This document shows, piece after piece, positions 8,386 to 18,399 of a stretch of 64,000 nucleotides of DNA; position 1 is the stretch's first letter; the number at the start of each line of letters is the position of its first letter. The translations under genes and the position numbers were made by a program. Under the pieces are notes generated by a model. It worked only from the letters and a program-made list of their open reading frames with translations. It did not search any database and was not told the DNA's origin. This DNA comes from an uncultured Sphingomonadaceae bacterium (GTDB lineage Bacteria > Pseudomonadota > Alphaproteobacteria > Sphingomonadales > Sphingomonadaceae), in NCBI GenBank assembly GCA_947504025.1, contig CANNFX010000001.1, positions 496,001 through 560,000 on the forward strand. Reading direction: 5' to 3'.

Positions 8386-9564
8386 TCAAAGCGCCTCTAC
8401 AATGGTGACATTAGCGACGCCGCCGCCTTCACACATTGTCTGGAGGCCGTATTTCTTGCCGCGCGCGTGAAGCGCGTGGACCAGTGTGGACATCAACTTC
8501 GTACCCGAAGCACCCAACGGATGGCCAAGCGCAATAGCGCCGCCATTAACATTAAGTCGTTCTGGGTCAGCACCTGTGTGTTTGAGCCAGGCCATGGGAA
8601 CCGGCGCGAATGCCTCGTTCACTTCGTAGAGATCAATGTCGTCGATCTTCATACCTGCGCGCTCTAGCGCCCGGTCCGTAGCGAAAAGTGGTTCCTCCAG
8701 CATGATCACCGGATCGCCTGCTGTTACGGTCAAATTGTGAATACGGGCAAGCGGCGTCAAGTTCTGCGCTTTAAGCACCGCCTCCGACACAATCAGAGCC
8801 GCGCTAGAGCCATCACATATCTGGCTCGCGCTGGCCGCTGTTATCGTGCCCTTCTCACTCAAGAGCTTCACGCCGGCGATACTTTCTAATGTCGCATCGA
8901 ATCGAATGCCTTCATCGAGTGTGTGAGGCTGTTCACCCTCGGGCGTTCCAACCATGATCGGGATAATCTCATTCGTGAAAGCACCCGAATTGGTCGCGGC
9001 GATAGCCTTTTCGTGACTCCCAAATGCAAAACGATCGAGATCGTCTTTGGTGAAGCCGTGCTTCTTTACCATCATTTCCGCACCCATAAACTGGGAGAAC
9101 ATGATGCCCGGGTACTTCTCCTCAAGGCCAGGTGATTTATAGTGCCCCATACCCTCTTTCATATGGAAGGTGGCATTAGTGCCCATCGGGACACGGCTCA
9201 TGCTTTCGACACCAGCCGCGATCACGACGTCTTGAGTGCCTGACAATACTGCTTGCGCTGCAAACTGAATCGCCTGCTGAGACGATCCGCACTGACGGTC
9301 GATTGTTACCGCAGGCGTCGACTGAGGTAGATGCTTTGACGCGAGTACAGCATTGCGGCCCACCTGCATTGCCTGTTCGCCCGCCTGGGTAACGCAGCCC
9401 ATAATCACATCATCGACCGTAGCTGGATCGACCCCGGTGCGCTGAACTAAGGCATCAAGCGATGCCGTAGCCAGATCAACCGCATGGACACCCGCGAGTC
9501 GGCCACCTCTTCGTCCGCCAGCGGTCCTGACAGCATCAACGATATATGCATGAGCCATAGGCAT
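8386..9564 (-). CDS. Acetyl-CoA C-acetyltransferase (thiolase)
   Basis: Thiolase of 392 residues. It joins or splits acyl-CoA and acetyl-CoA through a cysteine. Seen: the nucleophile block TIDRQCGSSQQAIQ near residue 90, NEAFAPVPMAWLKHTG, the GGAIALGHPLGASG motif with the active-site His, and the C-terminal CEGGGVAN Cys motif. It is the first gene of a minus-strand set (thiolase, dehydrogenase, crotonase, TetR), so the promoter should lie upstream in the 396-base gap. Two in-frame ATGs lie two codons apart (9564 and 9558); the GAGA upstream suits the second slightly better. Degradative rather than biosynthetic use is inferred from context. Confidence 0.92.
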   Translation of the reverse strand: MPMAHAYIVDAVRTAGGRRGGRLAGVHAVDLATASLDALVQRTGVDPATVDDVIMGCVTQAGEQAMQVGRNAVLASKHLPQSTPAVTIDRQCGSSQQAIQFAAQAVLSGTQDVVIAAGVESMSRVPMGTNATFHMKEGMGHYKSPGLEEKYPGIMFSQFMGAEMMVKKHGFTKDDLDRFAFGSHEKAIAATNSGAFTNEIIPIMVGTPEGEQPHTLDEGIRFDATLESIAGVKLLSEKGTITAASASQICDGSSAALIVSEAVLKAQNLTPLARIHNLTVTAGDPVIMLEEPLFATDRALERAGMKIDDIDLYEVNEAFAPVPMAWLKHTGADPERLNVNGGAIALGHPLGASGTKLMSTLVHALHARGKKYGLQTMCEGGGVANVTIVEAL

Positions 9565-9960
9565 TCTCTTTCTAGCTGATTGACGAAACAGTCGGTTTAA
9601 TCGTGCGATTAAAGTGGCACTGGCGCTGGGTCAAGGAAAGTCGGAGAGAGCTTACTTCGGTCAGCCCGCTGCTCCTGGATCGTCGGTGTTTTACCCCTTG
9701 TGAGCGGGCGCACCACTATGCTGGATCCCATCAATTCCGTCTCACATGAAACCGGTTTAACAGCGCCTTTCGGTCATGTAGCCAATTTGTCACACAGAAA
9801 ACCGGAATCAGCAACACGGCTCCAAATCCTTTGCATCATGTGAAGCCATCGCTAATCCGGCTCCATTCCCCGTCCGTTCGTAAGAAGGGCGGTGCATAGC
9901 GCAAACGGGGCATGCGCGGGTTGGTTCGCCAATCCGATTTCTTGGTAAAAAGGGACTGCA
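9565..9960. promoter_or_regulatory. Divergent intergenic region, thiolase operon / TonB receptor
   Basis: This 396-base stretch separates two divergently transcribed units and must hold both promoters. I see the palindrome at 9596-9613 (listed separately), a self-complementary AAACCGGTTT at 9749-9758, and a purine-rich ribosome site (AAAAAGGGA) just before 9961. No convincing small reading frame or RNA is visible. I could not place a reliable -35/-10 pair on either strand. Confidence 0.45.
9596..9613. promoter_or_regulatory. 18-bp perfect palindrome upstream of the thiolase operon
   Basis: TTTAATCG, two bases, then CGATTAAA: eight-base perfect arms. It lies 31 bases upstream of the thiolase start and would overlap a promoter there. 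Size and symmetry fit a TetR or MarR dimer site. The operon encodes a TetR and, further on, a MarR protein, so autoregulation is a reasonable inference. Confidence 0.5.
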
Positions 9961-12900
9961 ATGAATAGCACAAACTTCCGCAAGCATATGCTTGGAGCCG
10001 GTAGTGCGCTTCGCGTACTGGCCATGGTTGGAGCCGGCGTCGCCGCTTCTACCGTAGCCATCACGCCAGCCGCTGCTCAGGATTACACATCAGGCGCCAT
10101 CACCGGCACCGTAACTGACGACACCGGCGCTAGCGTGCAGGGTGCAACCGTAACAATCACATCGCAATCGCAAGGTTTCTCGCGTACTGCGACGACGAGC
10201 ACGAACGGTAACTTCCGCTTCGGTTCGCTGCCAACAGGCAGCTACGATGTCGAAGTTTCCAATGGCGGCGCTGTTGGCTACCGGGCAGAGGGCGTTAGCG
10301 TTCTTGCTGGTCAGTCCAACTCGATCAACATTTCGCTCGCTTCGACCGGTGGTGAAGTTATCACCGTTATCGGTACGCAGATCGCCAGCGACTTCGAAGG
10401 TACCACACAGGGCCTGAACGTCGATCTGGAAGAACTCGTAAAGACAGTTCCAGTCAGCCGTGATCTTACATCGGTTGTTCTGCTTGCTCCTGGTACAACT
10501 CAGGGCGACTCGGCATTTGGTAACCTCGCATCGATCGGCGGTTCGTCGGTTGCTGAGAACGCTTACTATGTAAACGGCCTCAACCTCACGAACTTCGATA
10601 ACTATCTCGGTTCGGCGCGTGTGCCATTCGAAATGCTTCGTAGTGTTGAAGCGAAGACCGGCGGCTATCCAGCTGAATTCGGTCGCGCTACAGGCGGTGT
10701 TGTTAACTCCGTTACGAAGTCCGGTTCAAACGACTGGAGCGGCGCTGTTCACCTTAACTGGGAGCCTGATTTCCTTCAGTCCTACGGTGAAGACCAGTTC
10801 CGTAACGGCCTTGGTGGCCCGATCACGAACCGTGCAGCTGAACGTTCGGATTCCTACTCGGCGATTGTTGAACTTGGCGGACCGATCATTCGTGACCGTC
10901 TCTTCGTATATGGTCTCGTAGAATTCCGTGAAGACAAGTTCACCACCGTTAACCGCGCTAATGGCACGGTTACCGAAACTATCGCAGACGATCCGTTCTG
11001 GGGTGTGAAGGTCGATGCTTATCCGCTTGACAATCACCACTTCGAATTCACGATCTTCGATACGGAACGTGCAAACAATATCTCCGAAGCAAGCTACAGC
11101 GAATCCGCTACCGGGGCACAGATTGGCCCGTTCAGCGCAATTCGTAATGCAAACTTCGGCGGCCTGAGCTACGTTGGTAAGTACACCGGCACGCTCACCG
11201 ATTGGCTGACCGTTTCGGCCGCATATGGTAAGATGAAAGACCGCTTTGACACCGACGTGTTTGGCTCAAATGCTCCACTTGCCCGTAACTTCTCGGGTGC
11301 AGTTGTCGGCGGTGTTTCAGACGGTGGTAACTATGGTGACCAACGTTCGGCCACCCTTACCTCACCGTATGCGACAGAACGTGAGTTCTATCGTGCTGAC
11401 GCCGATCTGTACTTTACGGCGCTTGGTGAACACCACGTTCGCTTTGGTTTCGACCAGGAAATTAACACCCTGGCACGTACCACTGTTAACACAGGCGGCG
11501 ATTTCCTCTTCGGAAATGGTCAGATTTCGCAGGCAGCGTATGACTTTGGTACTGGCGGTGCCGGTTACCAGTTCATCATCTTCCCGGGCGCAGTGCCTGG
11601 CGGTGGTAGTGGTACCGTTGTCGACTTGATCTACTTCAACAGCGGTGGTTCATTCGAATCGAAGAACAAGGCGTTTTACATCCAGGACGAATGGAACGTT
11701 ACGGACCGTTTGACCCTGAACCTTGGCTTGCGCCGTGATGATTTCGCCGTGGACAAGGCTGACGGTTCGCCGTTCCTTCGCCTCGACGAGAACTATGCAC
11801 CACGTGTTGGCTTCGAATATAAGTTGTTCGATGATCAATCCGCTCGCATCTACGGCTTCTTCGGTCAGTACTTCCTGCCTGTTGCAAGTAACACCGCCTT
11901 CCGTGGCGCTGGTGCGGAAGTCTTCTTCCGTGAGCGTTTCGAATTTGACGGTTTCGATGCGAACGGCCTGCCGGCAACAACCGGTACGCAGATCACTTCA
12001 GGCGTTGATAGTCGTTACGGGCTTGCTTGCCCGTTCGCACTTTCGCCAAACGGTGCTGGTGGCAACACTTGCCGCGTAACGGGTGACGGTACAGTTCCAG
12101 GATCGTCGCAGTTCTTTGCTTCGGATCTGAAAGCAACCAAGCAGTCCGAATACATCATCGGGTACGAACAGGATCTCGGTGACTGGACAGTGGGTCTTTC
12201 CTATATCCACCGCGTTCTTAACCGGACAGCGGAAGATGCCTCGATCGATTTCGCAGCAAACAATTACTGCGTTGCTGAAGGCTTCGATCGGGCCGATTGC
12301 GAAGACATCTGGAATGGTTTCCATCAGTATGTAACCTTCAACGTCGGAAGCGGCATGACGGTTGACCTGCTTGGCGGCGGATCACCTGGCAACCCAGCGG
12401 ACGTTCTTGACGGCCGTACGGTTACCTTCACTGCTGAACAGCTCGGTCTTCCAGAAGTTACCCGTACTTACGATGCTGTTGAATTCACGTTCGACCGTAA
12501 GTGGGATGGCAACTGGAGCCTTGGTGGTTCGTACACATGGTCCGAATCTAAGGGTAACACCGAAGGTTACGTCCAATCTGACTTCGGTCAGGCAGATGCC
12601 GGTATTACGCAGGATTTCGACGTGATTGGGTTTACCAATTTCGCCGATGGTCTTCTGCCAAACCACCGTCGTCACCGGATGAAACTGTTTGGTGCTGTTG
12701 CCCTTGGCGATAAGATCACCATCGGTGGTAACGCTTCGCTTGCGTCGCCTCGTCCACTCAGCTGCTTCGGCTTCCACCCTACGGACACGATCGGTAACCT
12801 CTACGGTGCCGCATCGCGTTTCTGTGGTCTGCAGCCGTTCCAGCGTGGTACCGGCTTCCGGACTGACTGGGAATCGCGTTTCGACCTTTCAGGTCGTTAC

Positions 12901-13125
12901 AACATCGAAACCGAAACTGGTCAGACGATCACGTTCCGTGCCGATATCTTCAACATCTTCAATTCGCAGGCTATCACGCAGCGTATTGAAACTGGCGATC
13001 TCGACATCTCGAACCAGAACGCTGCTGGCGAACCAACGTCTGTAACACCTGATCCAGACTACGGTCTTGCTTCAGGCTTCCAGGCACCACGTTCGGTACG
13101 CCTTGGCATCGACATCAGCTTCTAA
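9961..13125 (+). CDS. Oar-like TonB-dependent receptor with carboxypeptidase-regulatory-like domain
   Basis: Outer-membrane transporter of 1054 residues. Signal peptide at 1-40 (TVAITPAAAQ). Residues about 45-125 form a carboxypeptidase-regulatory-like beta-sandwich (ITGTVTDDTGASVQGATVTI). Then a plug domain (ENAYYVNGLNLTNF, AEFGRATGGVVNSVTKSGS) and a large beta-barrel that ends in Phe (RLGIDISF), the usual barrel-assembly signal. This layout matches Oar-type receptors, thought to take up large or proteinaceous substrates. The substrate is unknown. Gly, Arg and Val codons ending in T (GGT, CGT, GTT) are much more common than in neighbouring genes, suggesting very high expression. A strong terminator follows. 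Confidence 0.92.
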   Translation: MNSTNFRKHMLGAGSALRVLAMVGAGVAASTVAITPAAAQDYTSGAITGTVTDDTGASVQGATVTITSQSQGFSRTATTSTNGNFRFGSLPTGSYDVEVSNGGAVGYRAEGVSVLAGQSNSINISLASTGGEVITVIGTQIASDFEGTTQGLNVDLEELVKTVPVSRDLTSVVLLAPGTTQGDSAFGNLASIGGSSVAENAYYVNGLNLTNFDNYLGSARVPFEMLRSVEAKTGGYPAEFGRATGGVVNSVTKSGSNDWSGAVHLNWEPDFLQSYGEDQFRNGLGGPITNRAAERSDSYSAIVELGGPIIRDRLFVYGLVEFREDKFTTVNRANGTVTETIADDPFWGVKVDAYPLDNHHFEFTIFDTERANNISEASYSESATGAQIGPFSAIRNANFGGLSYVGKYTGTLTDWLTVSAAYGKMKDRFDTDVFGSNAPLARNFSGAVVGGVSDGGNYGDQRSATLTSPYATEREFYRADADLYFTALGEHHVRFGFDQEINTLARTTVNTGGDFLFGNGQISQAAYDFGTGGAGYQFIIFPGAVPGGGSGTVVDLIYFNSGGSFESKNKAFYIQDEWNVTDRLTLNLGLRRDDFAVDKADGSPFLRLDENYAPRVGFEYKLFDDQSARIYGFFGQYFLPVASNTAFRGAGAEVFFRERFEFDGFDANGLPATTGTQITSGVDSRYGLACPFALSPNGAGGNTCRVTGDGTVPGSSQFFASDLKATKQSEYIIGYEQDLGDWTVGLSYIHRVLNRTAEDASIDFAANNYCVAEGFDRADCEDIWNGFHQYVTFNVGSGMTVDLLGGGSPGNPADVLDGRTVTFTAEQLGLPEVTRTYDAVEFTFDRKWDGNWSLGGSYTWSESKGNTEGYVQSDFGQADAGITQDFDVIGFTNFADGLLPNHRRHRMKLFGAVALGDKITIGGNASLASPRPLSCFGFHPTDTIGNLYGAASRFCGLQPFQRGTGFRTDWESRFDLSGRYNIETETGQTITFRADIFNIFNSQAITQRIETGDLDISNQNAAGEPTSVTPDPDYGLASGFQAPRSVRLGIDISF

Positions 13126-13153
13126 TCCTAGATTAGAACTGAATACAAAATTG

Positions 13154-13183
13154 GGAGGCGGCCTTCGGGTCGCCTCCTTTTTT
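13154..13183 (+). terminator. Rho-independent terminator of the TonB receptor gene
   Basis: Stem GGAGGCG/CGCCTCC (13154-13160 and 13171-13177), extended by three inner pairs and closed by a TTCG tetraloop. A run of six T follows. It begins 28 bases after the receptor stop codon. Confidence 0.92.
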
Positions 13184-13355
13184 GTGTGCTTGGCAGGCAC
13201 ACGAACGGCCAACATCTCAGCCGTCTTGCGTGCCAGAATATTCACTCAATGAATCGTGAGGAGGGCTACGCCGCAGCGCAATAGTCCCTAGGGCTGAAAG
13301 CTCGTCAAACTGTCCGCTTACGGCTGCCCAACTAGAGCAACCCTCACAAAGGCGA

Positions 13356-15947
13356 CTAGGTGTCCTTTGCTTGAACCTCAAACTGCAGGGCGCCGTCGCC
13401 CTCATCGATAGCGACGTTCGATCCATCCGGTACTTCGCCCGCGAGCAGCTTTTCAGCCAGTGGATCTTGCAGATAACGCTGTACAGCGCGTTTCAGGGGC
13501 CTCGCCCCGTAGACAGGATCATACCCGACTCTGCCCAACCAACGACGTGCGGCATCGGTTAGATCAAGCACGATCTTGCGATCCCTGAGCAGTTTCTGCA
13601 CGCGGCCGACCTGAATATCGACGATTGGAGCCATATGTTCCTGTGCCAGACGGTGAAACAGAATGATCTCGTCCAGCCGATTGAGAAATTCGGGGCGGAA
13701 ATGACCGCGCACGATGTCCATGACCTGCGGCTCGACTTCGGCAACCTTCTGGCCGTCTTCAAGCTGTGTCAGGAACTGACTGCCGAGGTTGGAAGTCAGA
13801 ATGATCAACGTATTAGAGAAGTCGACTATCCTACCCTGGCCATCCGTAAGACGACCATCGTCGAGCACTTGCAACAACACGTTGAAAACATCGCTATGCG
13901 CCTTTTCAACTTCGTCAAACAGCACGACCTGATAAGGCCTGCGGCGTACAGATTCCGTAAGCACGCCGCCTTCATCATAACCGACATAGCCCGGAGGCGC
14001 GCCGATCAGGCGAGCGACGGCATGCTTTTCCATGAATTCGCTCATGTCGATGCGAACCATGGCGCTGTCATCGTCGAACAGAAATTCGGCTAACGCCTTA
14101 GTGAGTTCAGTCTTACCGACGCCCGTTGGGCCGAGGAACAGGAAGCTACCGAGCGGGCGGCCAGGGTCTTGCAGCCCAGCACGAGCGCGCCGGACAGCTT
14201 TGGACACAGCGTTAACCGCTTCAGCCTGTCCGATTACACGTTTGCCAATGACTTCTTCCATCTTGAGCAACTTCTCGCGCTCACCCGCCATCATCCGGTC
14301 AACCGGGACGCCGGTCCAACGGCTTACGACGCCTGCGATGTCATCTTCGGTCACTTCCTCGCGCAGGAGTGCGTTCTCGGCGTGGCCTTCTGCTTCAATC
14401 AGCTTTTTCTCAAGGTCCGGGATCGTGCCATATGACAGTTCCCCAGCTTTCGCGAGATCGCCAGCACGTTCGGCTTGTTCAAGTTCCAACCGCGCATGGT
14501 CGAGCTGCTCCTTGACCTTACCTTCGGCAGCGATCTTATCGCGCTCGCCCTGCCAGCGGGTGGTCAGCGAGGCTGATTCTTCTTCAAGATTCGCCAATTC
14601 CTCGCGTAAAGCAGTCAGGCGGTCCTTCGAAGCCTGATCATTTTCCTTGGCTAGCGCCATTTCCTCGATCTTGAGTTGAACGATCCGGCGGTCGAGGTTT
14701 TCGATCTCCTCCGGCTTCGATTCTACTTCCATACGGATGCGGCTTGCGGCCTCGTCCATCAAATCGATAGCTTTGTCGGGCAGGAAACGGTTGGAGATGT
14801 AGCGATTGGAAAGCGTCGCCGCTGAAACCAGTGCACCGTCGGTAATACGGACACCATGATGAAGCTCGTACTTCTCCTTCAACCCGCGCAGAATCGAGAT
14901 CGTATCTTCAACAGTAGGCTCCTCGATCAACACCGGTTGGAAGCGTCGCTGCAGCGCTGGGTCTTTTTCGACATATTTCTGATATTCGTCGAGAGTGGTA
15001 GCACCAATGGTGTGCAGTTCACCGCGTGAGAGCGCAGGTTTCAGCAAGTTGCTGGCATCCATCGAACCTTCGGAAGCTCCCGCCCCGATAAGCGTGTGCA
15101 TTTCGTCGATGAACAGGATGATCTGGCCGTCGCTACCCTTCACTTCGTCGAGCACAGCTTTCAGCCGTTCCTCAAACTCACCGCGGTACTTTGCACCGGC
15201 GATCAACGAACCCATATCGAGCGACATCAGTGTGCGCCCCTTCAGGCTGTCGGGAACATCACCATTGGCGATCCGCAGCGCAAGCCCTTCGGCAATCGCT
15301 GTCTTACCCACGCCGGGTTCACCGATCAGCGCCGGGTTATTCTTGGTACGGCGAGCCAGGATTTGAACTGTACGGCGAATTTCTTCGTCACGGCCGATGA
15401 CCGGATCGAGTTTACCATCGCGCGCAGCTTGCGTCAGATCGCGAGCGTATTTCTTCATCGCGTCATAGGCGTTTTCGGCACTGGCAGTGTCAGCCGTGCG
15501 GCCGTTGCGCAGCTCATTGATTGCTGTGTTGAGAGCTTTGGGATCAACCCCAGCGGCCTTGAGAGCTTGGCCCGCGGCCGTTGTGGTCGCGAGGGTTAGC
15601 GCAACCAGAAGCCGTTCGACCGTCACGAAGCTATCGCCAGCTTTCTCGGCAATCTGCTCTGCTTGATCCAGTATCCGTACGGTATCGTTGTCGAGACCTG
15701 GTGTACTTTGCGCACCCCCACCGGATACCGAAGCAATCTTGCCAAGGGCCGTATCAGCGCCCGCCTCGGCCTTTCCGGCGTCGCCACCGGAACGCTGAAC
15801 CAGGCCGGCCGCCATACCTTCTTCATCTTCGAGTAAGGCTTTCAACAGATGTTCTGGGCCAATGCGCTGATGCGAATTTCGAATAGCAACTGTCTGTGCA
15901 GATTGAAGAAATCCTTTGGCACGGTCGGTAAATTTTTCGAGATTCAT
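13356..15947 (-). CDS. clpB: ATP-dependent disaggregase ClpB
   Basis: Hexameric AAA+ chaperone that, with DnaK, pulls apart aggregated proteins after heat stress. 863 residues, full length. In order: the N domain with two Clp repeats ([19 protein letters not shown]), first ATPase with Walker [16 protein letters not shown] near residue 205, the coiled-coil middle domain (about 400-530, rich in Glu/Lys/Leu), then the second ATPase with Walker [11 protein letters not shown] near 605, and a C-terminal domain ([20 protein letters not shown]). The middle domain marks it as ClpB rather than ClpA or ClpC. A heat-shock-type promoter lies at 16041-16072, matching the one before rpoH. Confidence 0.97.
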   Translation of the reverse strand: MNLEKFTDRAKGFLQSAQTVAIRNSHQRIGPEHLLKALLEDEEGMAAGLVQRSGGDAGKAEAGADTALGKIASVSGGGAQSTPGLDNDTVRILDQAEQIAEKAGDSFVTVERLLVALTLATTTAAGQALKAAGVDPKALNTAINELRNGRTADTASAENAYDAMKKYARDLTQAARDGKLDPVIGRDEEIRRTVQILARRTKNNPALIGEPGVGKTAIAEGLALRIANGDVPDSLKGRTLMSLDMGSLIAGAKYRGEFEERLKAVLDEVKGSDGQIILFIDEMHTLIGAGASEGSMDASNLLKPALSRGELHTIGATTLDEYQKYVEKDPALQRRFQPVLIEEPTVEDTISILRGLKEKYELHHGVRITDGALVSAATLSNRYISNRFLPDKAIDLMDEAASRIRMEVESKPEEIENLDRRIVQLKIEEMALAKENDQASKDRLTALREELANLEEESASLTTRWQGERDKIAAEGKVKEQLDHARLELEQAERAGDLAKAGELSYGTIPDLEKKLIEAEGHAENALLREEVTEDDIAGVVSRWTGVPVDRMMAGEREKLLKMEEVIGKRVIGQAEAVNAVSKAVRRARAGLQDPGRPLGSFLFLGPTGVGKTELTKALAEFLFDDDSAMVRIDMSEFMEKHAVARLIGAPPGYVGYDEGGVLTESVRRRPYQVVLFDEVEKAHSDVFNVLLQVLDDGRLTDGQGRIVDFSNTLIILTSNLGSQFLTQLEDGQKVAEVEPQVMDIVRGHFRPEFLNRLDEIILFHRLAQEHMAPIVDIQVGRVQKLLRDRKIVLDLTDAARRWLGRVGYDPVYGARPLKRAVQRYLQDPLAEKLLAGEVPDGSNVAIDEGDGALQFEVQAKDT

Positions 15948-16040
15948 GGGGTTTCCCTCAACCTGTTACTCAATCCAAATTGCGCTGCGCGTCTGCAACG
16001 AACGCCCCAACGATGAACCCATCTGCCGAGGTGTGTTACT

Positions 16041-16072
16041 CATATATAGGGGTCCCTTTTAGCGAGCGACAG
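16041..16072 (-). promoter_or_regulatory. Candidate heat-shock (sigma-32) promoter of clpB
   Basis: On the minus strand, CTGTCGC is followed after 13 bases by CCCCTATATATG. The -10 part matches the alphaproteobacterial RpoH consensus as I recall it (CYTATNTNNG). The -35 part is weak (CTGT instead of CTTG). The spacing equals that of the rpoH promoter candidate at 54765-54793. It lies about 95 bases upstream of the clpB start. Confidence 0.6.
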
Positions 16073-16195
16073 GGGCTGACCCAAAATTTCCGCATTTCCC
16101 TGCCGAAACGCTTCAAATCACGGGGGATATGTGTAGAAAAGTTTCCAAGTAAAACTCGATCCGGAAATATCGGACGAGTGCGGGGAGAATTTTGG

Positions 16196-18346
16196 ATGCG
16201 TATATTAGGCCTCATCGGTTTGGGCATATTCGCCCTGCTGGGCTCTGTCCTGATAGGCCTGATGGTTTGGGAACCGTTTACTGCCAGCTCCGCCACGCCC
16301 CCGCCCGCGAAAATCTACCAGGCAGAAATCTTGCGCGATCAGTTCGGTGTACCGCATATCTCGGGAAAGACCGATGCAGATGTCGCTTACGGCCTCGCCC
16401 GCGCTCATGCGGAAGATGACTTTATAACGCTGCAAGAAGTGGTTGCGATGACTCGTGGCCGCTACGGCGCAATAGCAGGGCAGGATGGCGCAGCTATCGA
16501 CTTCGCGCTGCAACTGCTCGGGTCGCGCAACACTGCGAAACGCGATTACGGAAAGCTTCCTGCTGACACCCGTGCTGTGCTGGAAGCCTATGCAACCGGA
16601 CTGAACGACTACGCCGAAGCCAATCCGAGTGAACTGGCGCTGTCCAACCTCTTCCCTGTGAATGGCGAGGATATAGCAACCGGCTTCGTTCTGCGTCAGC
16701 CATTCTTCTTCGGCCTGAACAATACACTCGGCCCGCTGGTTGACGGCACCGAACGCTATCCGGAGTTTGGCCCGAAACTGGATATGTCACCTGAAAAACC
16801 CGCACCGCTCGCCATGGGTGAGGACGGGGCAATGTCGGGTTCAAATGCATTTGCCATCGCGCCAGAACGCTCGGGTGACGGCGTGACCCGCCTCGTCTCT
16901 AACAGTCACCAGCCTTGGCGCGGCGGCGTTGCTTGGTACGAAGCAACGATCGAAAGCGAAGAGGGGTGGCACTTCTCCGGCGCAACGTTTCCGGGCAGTC
17001 CATACATCTTCCTGGGCCACAATGAGCACTTGGGCTGGACCAACACCGTCAACCGCCCCGACATGGTTGATGTTTACAAGTTAGTGGTGAACGATGACGG
17101 CACCGAATATCGCATGGACGGCAAATGGAAGCCGCTGGAGGAAAACCAGTTCTGGCTGAAAGTCCGCTTTGGCCCACTGGTAATTCCGGTCTCGCGCACG
17201 GTCTATCGCAGCGAACACGGCCCCGTTATTCGCAACGACAATGGGTATTTCGCATTTCGCTATGGCGGGATGGAATCGCTTGGTCAGCTCGATGCTTATT
17301 ACCGCATCGGCAAAACCAAGAACCTCGGCGAATGGTTGGAAGTGATGAAGCGGCAGGAAATACCATCCACCAACTTCATCTACGCTGATGAGGAAGGCAA
17401 TATTGCCTATTTATACAACGCATCAATCCCGGATCGCCCCAAGGGTTATGACTGGCGCGGCGTTCTGGCTGGCGACATTTCAGCCAATATTTGGAGCGGC
17501 CTCGCGCCATTCGAAAAGAAGCCGAAATACATCAATCCGTCTTCCGGCTTCCTGTATAATTCCAACAATATGCCGTTTTATGCGGCCGGTGAAAGTGATC
17601 TCTCTCCCGACAGCGTTGAGCCGGAACTAGGTGTAGAGTTGACCATGACTAACCGCGCTTGGCGCGCGCACAAACTCCTCAGTGCTACCAATCCAATCGG
17701 ACGGAAGGAGCTAGAAGCCATCAAATATGACACTGGCTATGAACGGTTGGATTATATCGCTGATCTTATGGATGGAATCGCCGCACTCGATGTCTCGGAT
17801 GACGACGAACTGGCGCAAGCCCAGAAGCTTCTCGCCAAATGGGATTACAACGCCGACGGCGTTGGCCGCGGAGATGCACTAGCTCTCCTAACAATCCGCA
17901 AGATGATGGGCACACGATATACGAACAAGCCTGACCCTGATATGCGCGAGTTGCTGAAAGACGCAGTCGATCACTTGATGAACAATTTTGGCCGTCTCGA
18001 CGTCCCGCAGTCGCAAATTTTACGCCTGCAACAAGGCGATGTCGATCTGCCCGTTGATGGTGGCAGCGATACATTACGCGCATCCACGCTATGGGACGTA
18101 CAGGATGATGGCAGGCTAGCCGTTCGGCATGGCGACAGCTTCATTCAGTTCGTTGAATGGGAGCCTGGCAAACCCGTCCGCTCGGAATCAATCCAACCTT
18201 ACGGACAGGCAATCACCCGGCCGGACAGCCCGCACTTCGCTGACCAATCGCCGCTATTCGTCCAGCACAAGCTGAAACCAGTGCATTTTACCCGCGCTGA
18301 TGCGCTGGCAAATGCTGTTCGTCGATATACTGTTAAGAGTCGCTAG
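16196..18346 (+). CDS. Penicillin acylase (S45) family protein
   Basis: N-terminal-nucleophile hydrolase family that cleaves amide bonds such as acyl-homoserine lactones or beta-lactam side chains. The precursor self-cleaves into two chains. The conserved cut site is visible as SG/SNAFA, giving Ser216 as the new N-terminal nucleophile, followed by FLGHNEHLGWTNT and the later Asn-rich segments of the family. Residues 5-27 are a membrane anchor or signal. I take the ATG at 16196, preceded by GGGGAG; the frame is open further upstream, but that part overlaps the clpB promoter and has no ribosome site. 716 residues. Substrate unknown; a role in degrading quorum signals is possible but unproven. 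Confidence 0.86.
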   Translation: MRILGLIGLGIFALLGSVLIGLMVWEPFTASSATPPPAKIYQAEILRDQFGVPHISGKTDADVAYGLARAHAEDDFITLQEVVAMTRGRYGAIAGQDGAAIDFALQLLGSRNTAKRDYGKLPADTRAVLEAYATGLNDYAEANPSELALSNLFPVNGEDIATGFVLRQPFFFGLNNTLGPLVDGTERYPEFGPKLDMSPEKPAPLAMGEDGAMSGSNAFAIAPERSGDGVTRLVSNSHQPWRGGVAWYEATIESEEGWHFSGATFPGSPYIFLGHNEHLGWTNTVNRPDMVDVYKLVVNDDGTEYRMDGKWKPLEENQFWLKVRFGPLVIPVSRTVYRSEHGPVIRNDNGYFAFRYGGMESLGQLDAYYRIGKTKNLGEWLEVMKRQEIPSTNFIYADEEGNIAYLYNASIPDRPKGYDWRGVLAGDISANIWSGLAPFEKKPKYINPSSGFLYNSNNMPFYAAGESDLSPDSVEPELGVELTMTNRAWRAHKLLSATNPIGRKELEAIKYDTGYERLDYIADLMDGIAALDVSDDDELAQAQKLLAKWDYNADGVGRGDALALLTIRKMMGTRYTNKPDPDMRELLKDAVDHLMNNFGRLDVPQSQILRLQQGDVDLPVDGGSDTLRASTLWDVQDDGRLAVRHGDSFIQFVEWEPGKPVRSESIQPYGQAITRPDSPHFADQSPLFVQHKLKPVHFTRADALANAVRRYTVKSR

Positions 18347-18399
18347 AACATCGCGGCCACAGTGTTAAGCTACTGACTGATCATCAATCGGAGAATCTC

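Noticed and set aside
15980..16195. Longer N-terminus for the penicillin acylase gene
   Set aside because: The extension overlaps the clpB promoter and lacks a ribosome site; the membrane anchor follows directly after the ATG at 16196.
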